Of a DNA stretch of 64,000 nt, positions 17,073 through 26,500 are shown piece by piece. A model generated the notes under the pieces. The model was given only the letters and a program-made list of their open reading frames with translations, was not told the DNA's origin and did no database searches. The DNA is from Corynebacterium tuberculostearicum SK141. Lineage in GTDB: Bacteria; Actinomycetota; Actinomycetes; Mycobacteriales; Mycobacteriaceae. The stretch covers positions 1-64,000 of the forward strand of contig NZ_ACVP01000029.1 of the NCBI RefSeq assembly GCF_000175635.1, read 5' to 3'. Both the position numbers and the translations under genes were made by a program. Positions within the stretch are counted from its first letter, which is position 1. The number at the start of each line of letters is the position of its first letter.

Positions 17073-19628
17073 CTAGCGGGCGGCGATGTCTAGCTCGGCG
17101 CCGCCATCGGCGACGTCCACATGGACGGTGTCGCCGTCGACAATATCGCCGGCCAGTAGCTTCTTGGCGAGCTTGTCACCAATGGCCTGCTGGATGGTGC
17201 GGCGCAACGGGCGGGCGCCATAGGCCGGGTCGTAGCCGCGCTCGGCCAGCCAGGACTTGGCGGAATCCGAGACCTGCAGGGTCAGGCGGCGGGCGTCGAG
17301 GCGCTCAGACAGGCCGCGCAGTTGGATGTCGACGATGCCGCGCAGGAGATCCTCCGACAGGGGCTCGAACATAACCACATCATCGAGGCGGTTGATGAAT
17401 TCGGGCTTGAAGGCCTTCTTCACCGCATCCATGGTCTCTTCGCGGGTGCCGCCGGCGCCCAGGTTGGAGGTCAGGATGATGACGGTATTGCGGAAATCGA
17501 CGGTGCGTCCTTGGCCGTCGGTAAGCCGGCCTTCATCCAAGACCTGCAGGAGGACATCGAAGACGTCGGGGTGGGCCTTTTCTACCTCGTCGAAAAGCAC
17601 GAGCGTGTAAGGGCGGCGGCGCACGGCCTCGGTGAGCTGGCCGCCGGCCTCGTGGCCGACGTATCCCGGAGGGGCACCGACGAGGCGGGAAACGGAGTGC
17701 TTCTCGCCGTACTCGGACATATCGATGCGCACCATGGCGGATTCATCGTCGAAGAGGAAGTCTGCCAATGCCTTCGCGAGCTCGGTCTTGCCCACACCGG
17801 TGGGGCCGAGGAAGAGGAAGGAACCAGTCGGGCGGTTGGGGTCGGCCACGCCCGCACGGGAGCGGCGCACGGCGTCCGAAACCGCGGTGACAGCTTCCTT
17901 CTGGCCGACCACGCGGTTGCCCAGCACGGATTCCATGTTCAGCAGCTTCTCGGTCTCGCCCTGCAACATCTTGCCGGCCGGGATGCCGGTCCAGGCGGAA
18001 ACGACCTCCGCGATGGTGTCCGGGCTTACCTCCTCATCGAGCATCGTATTGCGCTGCTCGGCGGCCTTGACCTCCGCGGCCGCGAGATCCTTTTCCAGCG
18101 GTGGAATCTTGCCGTAGTTGATCTCAGAGGCCAGTGCGAGGTCGCCGTCACGCTCGGCAATTTCGGCTTGGCGGCGCAGGTCATCGAGTTCTTCCTTGAT
18201 GTTTTGGACATCGTCGATGGCCTTCTTCTCGTTGGCCCAGCGGGCCTTGAGCTCGCCAAGCTTCTCGCGCTGGTCCGCGAGCTCGCCTTGCAGGGTGGCC
18301 AGGCGATCCTGGGAGGCCGCGTCAGATTCCTTCTTCAACGCCAGCTCTTCGATCTCCATGCGGCGAACGATGCGCTCGAGTTCGTCGATCTCCTGCGGCG
18401 AGGAGTCGATCTCCATGCGCAGGCGGGAGCCTGCTTCATCGACGAGGTCGATGGCCTTATCCGGCAGGAAGCGGTTGGTGATGTAGCGGTTGGATAGCTC
18501 GGCGGCCGAGACCAGCGCGGAGTCCATGATGCGCACGCCGTGGTGGACCTCGTAGCGCTCCTTCAGGCCACGCAGGATGCCAATGGTGTCTTCCACGGAA
18601 GGCTCGGCAGCGTAGACCTGCTGGAAGCGGCGCTCGAGGGCGGCGTCCTTTTCGATGTACTTGCGGTACTCGTCCAAGGTGGTAGCGCCAACCAAGCGCA
18701 GCTCGCCGCGGGCCAGCATGGGCTTAATCATGTTGCCGGCGTCCATGGAGCCGTCGCCAGTTGCGCCGGCGCCGACGATGGTGTGCAGCTCATCGATGAA
18801 GGTGATGATCTCGCCCTCGGAGGACTTAATCTCATCGAGCACGGCCTTGAGGCGTTCCTCGAATTCGCCGCGGTACTTCGCGCCGGCGACCATGGAGCCC
18901 AAATCCAGGCTGATGAGGGTCTTTCCCTTGAGGGACTCGGGGACGTCGCCAGCCACGATGCGGCGGGCCAGGCCCTCCACGATGGCGGTTTTGCCCACGC
19001 CGGGTTCGCCAATGAGCACTGGGTTATTCTTCGTGCGGCGGCTAAGCACCTGGACCACGCGGCGGATTTCTTGATCACGGCCGATGACCGGGTCGATCTT
19101 GCCCTCGCGGGCGCGCGCGGTGAGGTCCGTGGCGTACTTTTCTAGGGCCTGGAACTGGTCCTCTGGGTTCTCGGAGGTCACCTTGGCAGCGCCGCGCACG
19201 GAGGGGAAGGCACCCTTGATGGCGTCATAAGTAGCACCACGGCCGGTAAGTAGCTCGGCGGCGTCGGTCTTAGAGCCGGCAATCGCGGCGAGGAGGACCT
19301 CGGTGGAGACGAATTCATCGCCCAGCTCCCCGGCCAACTCCTGCGATTTAGTCAGGACGTTGAGGCCATCGCGGTTAAATTGCGGGTTGGCCATATTGGC
19401 ACCCTCGGCCTTGGGATAAGAATCAACGAGCTCGCGGGCTTCCTTGAGCACGGTATCCGGGTCTACGCCGGTGGCCTTAAGAACTGGGGCGGCAATGCCA
19501 CCTTCTTGGCTAAGAATGGCCGCCAGCAGATGGGCCGGGCGGATATCCGGGTTGCCATTAGAGGAGGCGGTTTGCAGGGCGTCCTGCAAGGCCTCTTGAG
19601 TTTTAGTGGTGGGGTTAAATGAGTTCAT
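17073..19628 (-). CDS. clpB: ATP-dependent disaggregase ClpB
   Basis: ClpB is a hexameric AAA+ chaperone that pulls apart aggregates together with DnaK. The protein has 851 residues in the normal order: N-domain, first AAA with GEPGVGKT and the IDELH Walker B, a coiled middle domain (about 400-530, Glu/Lys/Leu-rich), second AAA with GPTGVGKT and LFDEVEKAH, and the C-terminal small domain. Two HAIR operators lie 68-118 bases upstream, so HspR control is expected. Confidence 0.98.
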   Translation of the reverse strand: MNSFNPTTKTQEALQDALQTASSNGNPDIRPAHLLAAILSQEGGIAAPVLKATGVDPDTVLKEARELVDSYPKAEGANMANPQFNRDGLNVLTKSQELAGELGDEFVSTEVLLAAIAGSKTDAAELLTGRGATYDAIKGAFPSVRGAAKVTSENPEDQFQALEKYATDLTARAREGKIDPVIGRDQEIRRVVQVLSRRTKNNPVLIGEPGVGKTAIVEGLARRIVAGDVPESLKGKTLISLDLGSMVAGAKYRGEFEERLKAVLDEIKSSEGEIITFIDELHTIVGAGATGDGSMDAGNMIKPMLARGELRLVGATTLDEYRKYIEKDAALERRFQQVYAAEPSVEDTIGILRGLKERYEVHHGVRIMDSALVSAAELSNRYITNRFLPDKAIDLVDEAGSRLRMEIDSSPQEIDELERIVRRMEIEELALKKESDAASQDRLATLQGELADQREKLGELKARWANEKKAIDDVQNIKEELDDLRRQAEIAERDGDLALASEINYGKIPPLEKDLAAAEVKAAEQRNTMLDEEVSPDTIAEVVSAWTGIPAGKMLQGETEKLLNMESVLGNRVVGQKEAVTAVSDAVRRSRAGVADPNRPTGSFLFLGPTGVGKTELAKALADFLFDDESAMVRIDMSEYGEKHSVSRLVGAPPGYVGHEAGGQLTEAVRRRPYTLVLFDEVEKAHPDVFDVLLQVLDEGRLTDGQGRTVDFRNTVIILTSNLGAGGTREETMDAVKKAFKPEFINRLDDVVMFEPLSEDLLRGIVDIQLRGLSERLDARRLTLQVSDSAKSWLAERGYDPAYGARPLRRTIQQAIGDKLAKKLLAGDIVDGDTVHVDVADGGAELDIAAR

Positions 19629-19695
19629 GTGTGCGTTGCTCCTTCTAAGATTTATTCACCCACTGTAGGGCTTCACTTAGCACAACGCACCCAGA

Positions 19696-19716
19696 GTTGA
19701 GCCTATTCCACTCAAC
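19696..19716. promoter_or_regulatory. HAIR-type HspR operator 1 of clpB
   Basis: The arms GTTGAGC and ACTCAAC are separated by 7 bases, matching the HspR consensus CTTGAGT-N7-ACTCAAG at most positions. hspR itself is at 28266-28715. Confidence 0.8.
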
Positions 19717-19725
19717 CTAAACATT

Positions 19726-19746
19726 TTTGAGCGTAGGCCGCTCAAC
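19726..19746. promoter_or_regulatory. HAIR-type HspR operator 2 of clpB
   Basis: The arms TTTGAGC and GCTCAAC are separated by 7 bases. It is spaced 30 bases centre to centre from operator 1, about three helical turns. Confidence 0.75.
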
Positions 19747-19760
19747 TTTGCACAGGGTTC

Positions 19761-21173
19761 TTAAACCTGCTTGGACTCCTCATCTTCGTGCCCCAGAATC
19801 TGCAGACTATGGGCGATGGCGAAGAAGGACACGGTCACTACCTGGACAAAAAGCGCCCACTTGAGATCTTCATTGAAGCTCTTGAAATCGCCAATGCTGC
19901 ACAGGTGTGCAATGCCGTTGGCACCGGCCCACACGGCCAGCGTGCTGATATAGACCAGCTGGTCGGTGGGGGTAATGCCCATTTCGATGACGAACTTGCG
20001 CAACAGGTCCATCATGATGGCGAAGTTTTTAGTCATGCCCTCGTGCGAGCTGCCATCACCATTGTGCGGAACGATGGAACCGCTGGCCAGCGCGATAATG
20101 GAGCTGAAACGCTCTGGGTACATCATCGCGTAATTAAAATAGGCAGCCGCAACAATCTGCAGTTGGTCTACAGTGGGGGTGTCCTCCGGAAGCGCGGCGA
20201 GACAATCCTCGAAGACCTGAGCCATCTCCATGGTCGTAAGGGTTTCGGCCGCCTCGCGCAACGCGAAGTCATTGTCCACGATGGTGGCCAGGAAATCCTT
20301 GGAAGTTCCGAGCCTGTCGGCCACGTGATCAAAGAAGCGGCGGTCAACACCGCGGCGGCCGGCGACGCGCAAGGAAGCCTCGATGACGACCCGCTTGGCC
20401 TCCTCCGGATCCATCTGCTCGAGGTTTTCCGGAGCTACGAAAGGCTTTTCGCGCTCGCTGCCCATGACCCCTTCTACGATGGCACGGGCATCGTTCATGA
20501 TGGGGCGACGCTGTGGGATCTGCTTATTCTTAAACCAATATTGCAGGGCATCGACTACGAGCCGATCGACCTGCTTGAGGTTGGCCGCGCGAATAACGGC
20601 ATGTTGCAGGCGCAGGATACCTACCACGCTCAAGTGGCCCATGCCATGGATGACCGACCAACACGCCAAGGTAATGCGGCCGATTTGCAGGGGAGAGATG
20701 TCTCCGTCGTGGGCCACGACGGCACCTTGCTCTTCGGCAAAGCGCTTGACGACGTCCAGCGCCATGTCCGCACCCGGAGTCCCCGACTTTTCCCCCTTGG
20801 CGAATTGGCAAACGTGCTCCTCATCGAGGGCATCGTATTGCTCAAAAAGATAGTGGTAGATGGCGGGTTCGTCTTGCGCGTAGGCAAAATAGGCCTCTGC
20901 CAGCTGCATGAGAACATCGCCGCCGGAATTATCCTCCGGCAGGTGGCGCGCCGCTTCCACCATGTATTCAGACATGCGACGATCCAAGAAGGCGGGGATT
21001 TCCGCGAGCATGTCGGCACCGGTGGCGAATTCCTCAGCCACCGCCTGTGGCGAGAGACCAGCCTGGTCCGCCACAGATTCCACGGCAACGGCCCGCTCGC
21101 CTTCGCAGGCCGCTACATAAACAGCGGCTTCCAGGATGATCACCCGCCTGGAAGCCCCATCCAACTGGTACAT
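19761..21173 (-). CDS. Double TetR-type regulator (two TetR-like halves)
   Basis: The 470-residue protein is twice the usual TetR length. Residues about 8-55 form a TetR-like helix-turn-helix (ILEAAVYVAACEGERAVAVESVADQAGLSPQAV). A ligand-type domain ends with ACWSVIHGMGHLSVVG. From about 245 a second, weaker TetR-like unit repeats (VVIEASLRVAGRRGVDRRFFDHVADRLGTSKDFL), ending AVWAGANGIAHLCSIGD. This is an internal duplication, possibly giving a monomer that acts like a dimer. The target is unknown; gltS upstream is a candidate by proximity. ATG 21173 follows GAGGAA. Confidence 0.8.
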   Translation of the reverse strand: MYQLDGASRRVIILEAAVYVAACEGERAVAVESVADQAGLSPQAVAEEFATGADMLAEIPAFLDRRMSEYMVEAARHLPEDNSGGDVLMQLAEAYFAYAQDEPAIYHYLFEQYDALDEEHVCQFAKGEKSGTPGADMALDVVKRFAEEQGAVVAHDGDISPLQIGRITLACWSVIHGMGHLSVVGILRLQHAVIRAANLKQVDRLVVDALQYWFKNKQIPQRRPIMNDARAIVEGVMGSEREKPFVAPENLEQMDPEEAKRVVIEASLRVAGRRGVDRRFFDHVADRLGTSKDFLATIVDNDFALREAAETLTTMEMAQVFEDCLAALPEDTPTVDQLQIVAAAYFNYAMMYPERFSSIIALASGSIVPHNGDGSSHEGMTKNFAIMMDLLRKFVIEMGITPTDQLVYISTLAVWAGANGIAHLCSIGDFKSFNEDLKWALFVQVVTVSFFAIAHSLQILGHEDEESKQV

Positions 21174-21427
21174 TTAGTTCCTCATCAAGACAGAGATTGA
21201 TACCCGCTGATTCTAACAAAATTTAAGGTACAGGGATAGTCCCAATCGAATGCTCTTTTCGAGAAAGCCATTTCTCACCGATGTTAACGGTGGTAGTGCG
21301 ACCGATAGGCCAAGGTCACGGCCGCGAGTATTCTCATCACGCCCCACCGGCGAATTATTTTCTTAACTTTAGTGCGGCCAATCTCATAGTTTTTTAAGGT
21401 TGACCGAGGGGGCGTCGGCAAGCGCGG

Positions 21428-22801
21428 CTATGCCTGCTTCTGTCCTACATGGCCGATGCCCTCTTGGAAGATAGTGCCGCGCGGTGGCATAAGGCGCATG
21501 GACTTGAAGGCAATGTAGACGCCGATGGAAATCGCCAAGGAAATGGCGCCGAAGGCGCCGGTAAATCCGTACATGACGGCCATGGGCGCGATGATGGTCC
21601 ACGAGATTTCGAACGGGCCGAAACCGATATAGGCCATGCCGTATTCGGACAGCGTGCCGGACTTGAGCTTGGGATCCACAATCTTGAGGATGGCGATGCC
21701 GGTCGCCACGGTGGCGGTGGCCCAGCCCCAGCCAAAGATGCCGCGCTCAATCCAGCGCTCACCAAAGAACTCGGCCGGGAACCACAGCAAGAAGAATACG
21801 CAGAAGATGGTGCCCAGGACGAAGAGCAGGAGGAGTGCCTGCCAGTAGGAGGCAATGGCGGCCGGGACGATGGCGGCCACACCGAAGGCAATGAGGTAGT
21901 CCGTGGCCGCGCCGGAGATGGAGGAAATGGAGTCCTTATCCAGGTAGTCCTCAGCGCCGACGAAGTTCATAAGTGCGCGGAAGATTAGGCCCACCACCAT
22001 GGACATGGCAAAAAGCGGCACGGAGACATTCTCCCAGATGCTGCTCAAACCCTGGTTGATGCCGTAGGCGGTCATCACGGTCAGGATGATGAAGCCGAAG
22101 TGCAACGCGAGCGGCTCAATGGAGGAGGGGTTGGTGGTAGCGCGGCCGAGCGACGGGCGCTCATCGATGTTTTTGATGTAGCCGCGGCGCAGCTCTTCTG
22201 GTAGTTCCTTGGGCACGTGGGAGACCTTGCCCTTGCGGATGCCCCAGTTGCCGGCGATCACGCCGCCGATGATTGCGGCCAGCGTGCCGACGGTCGCGGA
22301 GGTAAAGCCCAGCGAGGAGGCGGCATCGGCGCCCACGCCCTCGAGCGCACCACCCACGGCCGCGGCGGTACCGAAGCCGCCGGTGAAGCCGACGGGCAGC
22401 ATCATGCCGAACCAATTCGGGGTATCGAAAAGCGGCGCAAAGAGGAAAAGGCCCAACACGATGAACAGGCCCCACTGGCCGGTAAACATCATGGTGGAAT
22501 AGCCCCACATATTGCGCGCGCCCTTGCCCATGTTGCCGCCCACTTCCATGGAGTAGGCCATAGACGCAAAGACCACCGCGATGAGGATGGAGGTGTAGTC
22601 ACCCAAATTATCGGAGAAGTTGATCCAGCCCAGCACGTTTGGGCCTACCAGCAGGCCGATGAGGCCGGCGGTAATCGGGGCAGGCAGCAGCAGGTCCTGG
22701 AAGATAAACTTCACCTGGTGACGCAGGACATTGCCGATGACCATGAGCAAAGAAATCCAGCCCACATCCAGCATGAGCGTATAAGCGGAAAAATCTTCCA
22801 T
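21428..22801 (-). CDS. Sodium/glutamate symporter, GltS type
   Basis: The 457-residue protein has about ten or more hydrophobic segments. The GltS hallmarks are two related halves, an early PAPITAGLIGLLVGP motif and the glycine-rich GFTGGFGTAAAVGGALEG re-entrant segment. The reaction is sodium-driven uptake of glutamate or a similar acid at the cytoplasmic membrane. ATG 22801 is preceded by GAAAGGG. It lies upstream of the TetR-like gene in the same direction, with a 254-base gap. Confidence 0.85.
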   Translation of the reverse strand: MEDFSAYTLMLDVGWISLLMVIGNVLRHQVKFIFQDLLLPAPITAGLIGLLVGPNVLGWINFSDNLGDYTSILIAVVFASMAYSMEVGGNMGKGARNMWGYSTMMFTGQWGLFIVLGLFLFAPLFDTPNWFGMMLPVGFTGGFGTAAAVGGALEGVGADAASSLGFTSATVGTLAAIIGGVIAGNWGIRKGKVSHVPKELPEELRRGYIKNIDERPSLGRATTNPSSIEPLALHFGFIILTVMTAYGINQGLSSIWENVSVPLFAMSMVVGLIFRALMNFVGAEDYLDKDSISSISGAATDYLIAFGVAAIVPAAIASYWQALLLLFVLGTIFCVFFLLWFPAEFFGERWIERGIFGWGWATATVATGIAILKIVDPKLKSGTLSEYGMAYIGFGPFEISWTIIAPMAVMYGFTGAFGAISLAISIGVYIAFKSMRLMPPRGTIFQEGIGHVGQKQA

Positions 22802-22966
22802 GGGGACCCTTTCTAGCTGTGCAATTATGGCGGCTTGCCCCCGTTAGAGGGCAGACGGATAGAAAATACAATACCTGCCACCAAGTGAGCCACAACATAG
22901 GATCCCATTTTCACCCCCGCTACAGCTTTCAGTAGGTAGCTCGACCCCCGGTTGGGCGCTGACTAT

Positions 22967-22972
22967 TAGGAT
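22967..22972 (+). promoter_or_regulatory. -10 TAGGAT, leaderless type
   Basis: TAGGAT is 8 bases before the ATG at 22981, and no ribosome site is seen. Confidence 0.45.
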
Positions 22973-22980
22973 GGTCAAAC

Positions 22981-24153
22981 ATGTGGGAATTGGGCGAGCA
23001 TTTTCGAAATTACGCAGACGAGTACCGCGATGCGGTGCACGAGCATTTCTTTAACGCGGTGCCTGAATCCCGCCAGATTTTTGCCCTGTCGATGCGCGAT
23101 ACCCATACCTCGATGGTGCCTGCGCTGGCGTGGGTGATTGAGCATACGGAGCCTAGGGAGCCCCTGCTTGCCGACGTCTCCGCAAAACTCACCCAGCTCG
23201 CCCGCGATCACCGCCGGCATGGGTTTCCGGCCGAAATCTATTCCCGCTTCGACGATGCCCTCGTAGCGGGCCTGCGGGTTTTGGCGCTGACGCAGTATCA
23301 ATACAACTTTGCCTGCGACGTCATCCACCAAATATGCGCCACGATGGCTGACGCCGCACGGGAGTCCGACGCCGCCGGCGAAGCACCGGCGCATTCGGCG
23401 CAAGTGGTGGCGGTGGATCACCCCACCCGCGAGACGTCCATCATCCGCGTGGAGGCTGGCCTGGCTGTGCCCTATCAACCAGGGCAGCACTTTCCGGTGA
23501 CCACGCAGTACTTGCCCGGGCAATGGCGGATGCTCACTCCTGCGCAGCCTAGCGACGGAACCGGCCAGGTGGTCTTTCACGTCTCCACCGCGGGCGAGGC
23601 GTCCCGGTCCCTCGCGCACGCGCAGCCCGGAGACTGGTGGACCCTGGGCCAGCCCGCCGGCGGCATTAGCCTCCAGAACGCGGACGCAGGAGAACTGGTC
23701 ATCATCGCCTACGGCACCGGCTGGGCCACGGCTCGCTGCGCGGTGCTCGCCGCGCTTGACGATAAAGACCGCAGCCGAGTACCGCGCCTCTTTGCCGTGG
23801 CGGGCAGCCCCGGCGCCCACTATGACACCTACTTCCAGCAGAACCTGGCAGCCCTCGGCGTCCCAGTGCGCCGCATCGTGCGGGAAGAAAAAGACCCGTG
23901 GTTGCTCAATGCCCGCGAATTAGCCGCCGGCGCTGACTACGTAGTCTCCGGGGAACCGACCGATGTAGTAGTCAACGAGGTGGAGTTATCCACAGGCACT
24001 CCCCCGCGCTTCCTACTCGTCGGGCCGGCTGAAGAGGTTATGGAAGGCGCGGAAAGGTTGGTTCAAAGGGGCGTCGGCAAGCAGCAGATCGACGTCCTTA
24101 GCTGGGGCCGCGACGGGCGCTGGCAGCCGGAAGACTACGCGGCGCTGACCTAG
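22981..24153 (+). CDS. Globin-reductase fusion (flavohemoprotein-like)
   Basis: The protein has 390 residues: a globin domain (1 to about 120) followed by an FAD/NAD(P) ferredoxin-reductase module. His77 in LARDHRRHGFPAEIY aligns with the proximal haem ligand region of flavohaemoglobins. The reductase half has YQPGQHFPVT and a GTGWATARC nucleotide segment. Classical flavohaemoglobins detoxify NO, but this branch differs (the mycobacterial counterpart beside clpB is called a monooxygenase), so the substrate is open. Its stop overlaps the convergent gene by CTAG. Confidence 0.85.
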   Translation: MWELGEHFRNYADEYRDAVHEHFFNAVPESRQIFALSMRDTHTSMVPALAWVIEHTEPREPLLADVSAKLTQLARDHRRHGFPAEIYSRFDDALVAGLRVLALTQYQYNFACDVIHQICATMADAARESDAAGEAPAHSAQVVAVDHPTRETSIIRVEAGLAVPYQPGQHFPVTTQYLPGQWRMLTPAQPSDGTGQVVFHVSTAGEASRSLAHAQPGDWWTLGQPAGGISLQNADAGELVIIAYGTGWATARCAVLAALDDKDRSRVPRLFAVAGSPGAHYDTYFQQNLAALGVPVRRIVREEKDPWLLNARELAAGADYVVSGEPTDVVVNEVELSTGTPPRFLLVGPAEEVMEGAERLVQRGVGKQQIDVLSWGRDGRWQPEDYAALT

Positions 24154-24965
24154 TCCGCAGTGGCCACAACCGGCAGGGCGCGGCGGGTTTTCGCTACCTC
24201 ATTCGGATCGATGTCGGCATAGAGGATGTCATCTTCGTAGTCGGCCTCGGCCATGCGCACGCCATTCGGATCAACGATGGTGGAATGGCCAATGCCCGTT
24301 GGTCCGGAAGGATTGCCCGCCTCAGCGTCACCACCCGGGCGCGATTGGCCGGCCGCGAGGATATAGCTGGTGGAATCCAAGGCACGCGCGGCCGTGAGCA
24401 GGCGCCACTGCTCCAGCTTTCCGGGGCCATCCGCCCAGCTCGTGGGCACAACAATGAGCTGCGCGCCCTGGCTGGCCAGCTCCTTAAACTGCTCCGGGAA
24501 ACGAATGTCATAGCAGGTGGCTACGCCCACAATAAGGTCATCCACGTCGAAGGCCACCAGCGATTCACCGGCCAAGACCGTATCCGATTCGCGGTAGTCA
24601 AAGGCATCATAGGTATGAATCTTGTCGTAGCCACCCAGTACGCCAGGACCTGCAATGAGCGCCGTATTGGTCACGCGATTAATGGTCTTGCCCTCGCGCT
24701 CCACGGTATCGGCTGGGCAGAACATGCCGGCCACGACGGTGACCTCGAGCTCCTCTGCGAGCGCTTGGATAGCCGTGGCGAACGGGCCTTCGAGCGTCTG
24801 TGCCTGCTCATCAAGGCGCCCGGAGCGGAAATTCTGCGCCGTGGCCTCCGGAAGCACGATTAACCGCGCCCCGTTTCCGGCCGCCTCACGGATCTTGGCA
24901 AGCGCCAGTTCCTGGTTTTCGGTGATATTTCCGGTGGATGTTAACTGCACTGCTGCTACCTTCAT
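24150..24965 (-). CDS. Nitrilase-superfamily amidohydrolase
   Basis: The protein has 271 residues. The Glu-Lys-Cys triad is visible in VLPEAT, GGYDKIHTYDAFDYRES and GVATCYDIRFPE. It resembles omega-amidase / deaminated-glutathione amidase type carbon-nitrogen hydrolases, which repair or recycle small amides in the cytosol; the exact substrate cannot be read. ATG 24965 has TATTTT seven bases upstream; an in-frame TTG at 24974 overlaps that element and is not preferred. Confidence 0.9.
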   Translation of the reverse strand: MKVAAVQLTSTGNITENQELALAKIREAAGNGARLIVLPEATAQNFRSGRLDEQAQTLEGPFATAIQALAEELEVTVVAGMFCPADTVEREGKTINRVTNTALIAGPGVLGGYDKIHTYDAFDYRESDTVLAGESLVAFDVDDLIVGVATCYDIRFPEQFKELASQGAQLIVVPTSWADGPGKLEQWRLLTAARALDSTSYILAAGQSRPGGDAEAGNPSGPTGIGHSTIVDPNGVRMAEADYEDDILYADIDPNEVAKTRRALPVVATAD

Positions 24966-24972
24966 ACCTCCC

Positions 24973-24978
24973 AAAATA
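24973..24978 (-). promoter_or_regulatory. -10 TATTTT, leaderless type
   Basis: TATTTT is 7 bases before the ATG at 24965. The intervening GGGAGGT could also act as a very close ribosome site. Confidence 0.4.
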
Positions 24979-25056
24979 ATGAAGCAGGGCGGAGTTATCC
25001 ACAGGCTGCGCCTTTACCCCTAGCGCGGCGTTGTGTAGTCCATCAGGCTTAGGGGC

Positions 25057-25320
25057 ATGAGTTATGTAGAAATTCCCACGCACCTGCCCGATTACGTCCG
25101 CTCCCTCATGGCGCGTCCTCCGCTGCCACCGCCGACGGCCGCGCTCGATACCGCCTGCCGCACCGCGGCCGCACTAGAGCGAGCCCGTGCCACTTGGTCC
25201 AGCGCCGTGGCCGCAACGGAAGACGCCACGGCCGAGCAACTGCGCTCCATTGCGGCCTTCCTAGGAACTGCCGCCGGAGTGGATTCCCGCCTGGGCCAGG
25301 CATTGGGAGATGCACGATGA
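25057..25320 (+). CDS. Small helical protein paired with a DUF1023 hydrolase
   Basis: The gene encodes 87 residues, mainly Ala-rich helix after a Pro-rich segment (RPPLPPPTAALD). Its stop overlaps the start of the next gene as ATGA, so the two are translated together. Size and position recall the small helical proteins next to actinobacterial secreted hydrolases (ESX-like partners), but no WXG motif is present. Function is unknown. Confidence 0.7.
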   Translation: MSYVEIPTHLPDYVRSLMARPPLPPPTAALDTACRTAAALERARATWSSAVAATEDATAEQLRSIAAFLGTAAGVDSRLGQALGDAR

Positions 25321-26483
25321 CCCTATCCGTGACCTTAAGAAATGGCGCCAGTACGTTGCACAGCGAACGCGCTGAACTGCGCTTTCGATTTTTAGATGCA
25401 CACCAGGATTGGCGTAGCCTATCACTGGGAGGCCCCGCTGGTGACGCCGCCCGCACCAGTTTGGCAGGCTACACCGACTGGCTGGCCCAGCCGCTGCACC
25501 AGATGGAGCAGGTTGCCACCACCCTTGAACTCCACGCCAGCCTGCAGGCCCGCCGCGAGGAACTCGAGGACCGCATCATCGCATTCCTCGGCCAGGTGGA
25601 TGAGCGCAGCGGGGTAGCTGCCAGCACGGCTGGGCTGTTGTTGAATCAGGTGCGGGCGCTGGGCGATTCCCTCGATTGGTTGTGCGCCCAAGAAATCGAT
25701 GCCCTATGTACGCCTGCCGGGGTGGCTCCACCCGTTCGCTTGGAAGACTTCTCCGATCTTCCAGTAGATACCGTCCACGAGATAAATCTTGCCCACGCCA
25801 GCGAACACGTATCTCAGCTAGCCGCGCAGAACCCAGATATGCGAGTCCTAGAAACTAGCGACGGACGGCTCGTAGCCATGGTGGACCCCGGCGGCTTCCG
25901 GACTACGCCGGCATCGCTTACCACCTTTGTGGAAGGTGTTCACTCTTCCGATCCAGAAACCTGGCAGCGCGCGGTGGACCGCGGCCGCAATCTAGCCAAG
26001 GCCAGCGGCGGGCCGGCGGTGGTGTGGTTAGGCTACCAGGCGCCATCCTCCCTGCCCCGTGCGGTTCACGCCACTCCCGCGCGCACTGCCAGTCAAGAAC
26101 TCGCCCGGTTTCAGCGCTCGCTCGGTAGACGCTATCCGCAGGCCAAGCGCACCGTAGTGGGATATTCCTATGGTTCTGTCGTCACCGGGCACGCCGCAAA
26201 GCAAGAAAGGATTGCTGAGGACGTAGTGCTCGTCGGCAGTCCCGGCACGGGCGCTGGCCACGCCTCAGAACTGCATGGCCGCATCTGGGCGGCCACAAAC
26301 GCCAACGACCCCATCGCTATTACGACGGGGCCTAACGGCGGCATCCATGGCCCCGATCCCACCATTGATGCCTTTGGCGCCACTCCCCTTCCCGGCGCGG
26401 ATGGCCTCCCTGGCGATCATGGCTCCTATTGGGAGGACCCACGGTTCTTGCGCGGCCTAGGCCAAGTGGCACGCGCGAACTAG
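25317..26483 (+). CDS. DUF1023-type alpha/beta hydrolase
   Basis: The protein has 388 residues. A long helical N-terminal region (to about 170) precedes an alpha/beta hydrolase with the nucleophile elbow GYSYGS, a later GSPG strand end, an Asp in NDPIAITTG and a His in GDHGSYWE. This order matches DUF1023 serine hydrolases. No signal peptide is visible. Start ATG 25317 overlaps the previous stop; the frame stays open to 25194 but without support. The substrate is unknown. Confidence 0.85.
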   Translation: MTLSVTLRNGASTLHSERAELRFRFLDAHQDWRSLSLGGPAGDAARTSLAGYTDWLAQPLHQMEQVATTLELHASLQARREELEDRIIAFLGQVDERSGVAASTAGLLLNQVRALGDSLDWLCAQEIDALCTPAGVAPPVRLEDFSDLPVDTVHEINLAHASEHVSQLAAQNPDMRVLETSDGRLVAMVDPGGFRTTPASLTTFVEGVHSSDPETWQRAVDRGRNLAKASGGPAVVWLGYQAPSSLPRAVHATPARTASQELARFQRSLGRRYPQAKRTVVGYSYGSVVTGHAAKQERIAEDVVLVGSPGTGAGHASELHGRIWAATNANDPIAITTGPNGGIHGPDPTIDAFGATPLPGADGLPGDHGSYWEDPRFLRGLGQVARAN

Positions 26484-26500
26484 TCCGAAGGGAACGGCCT

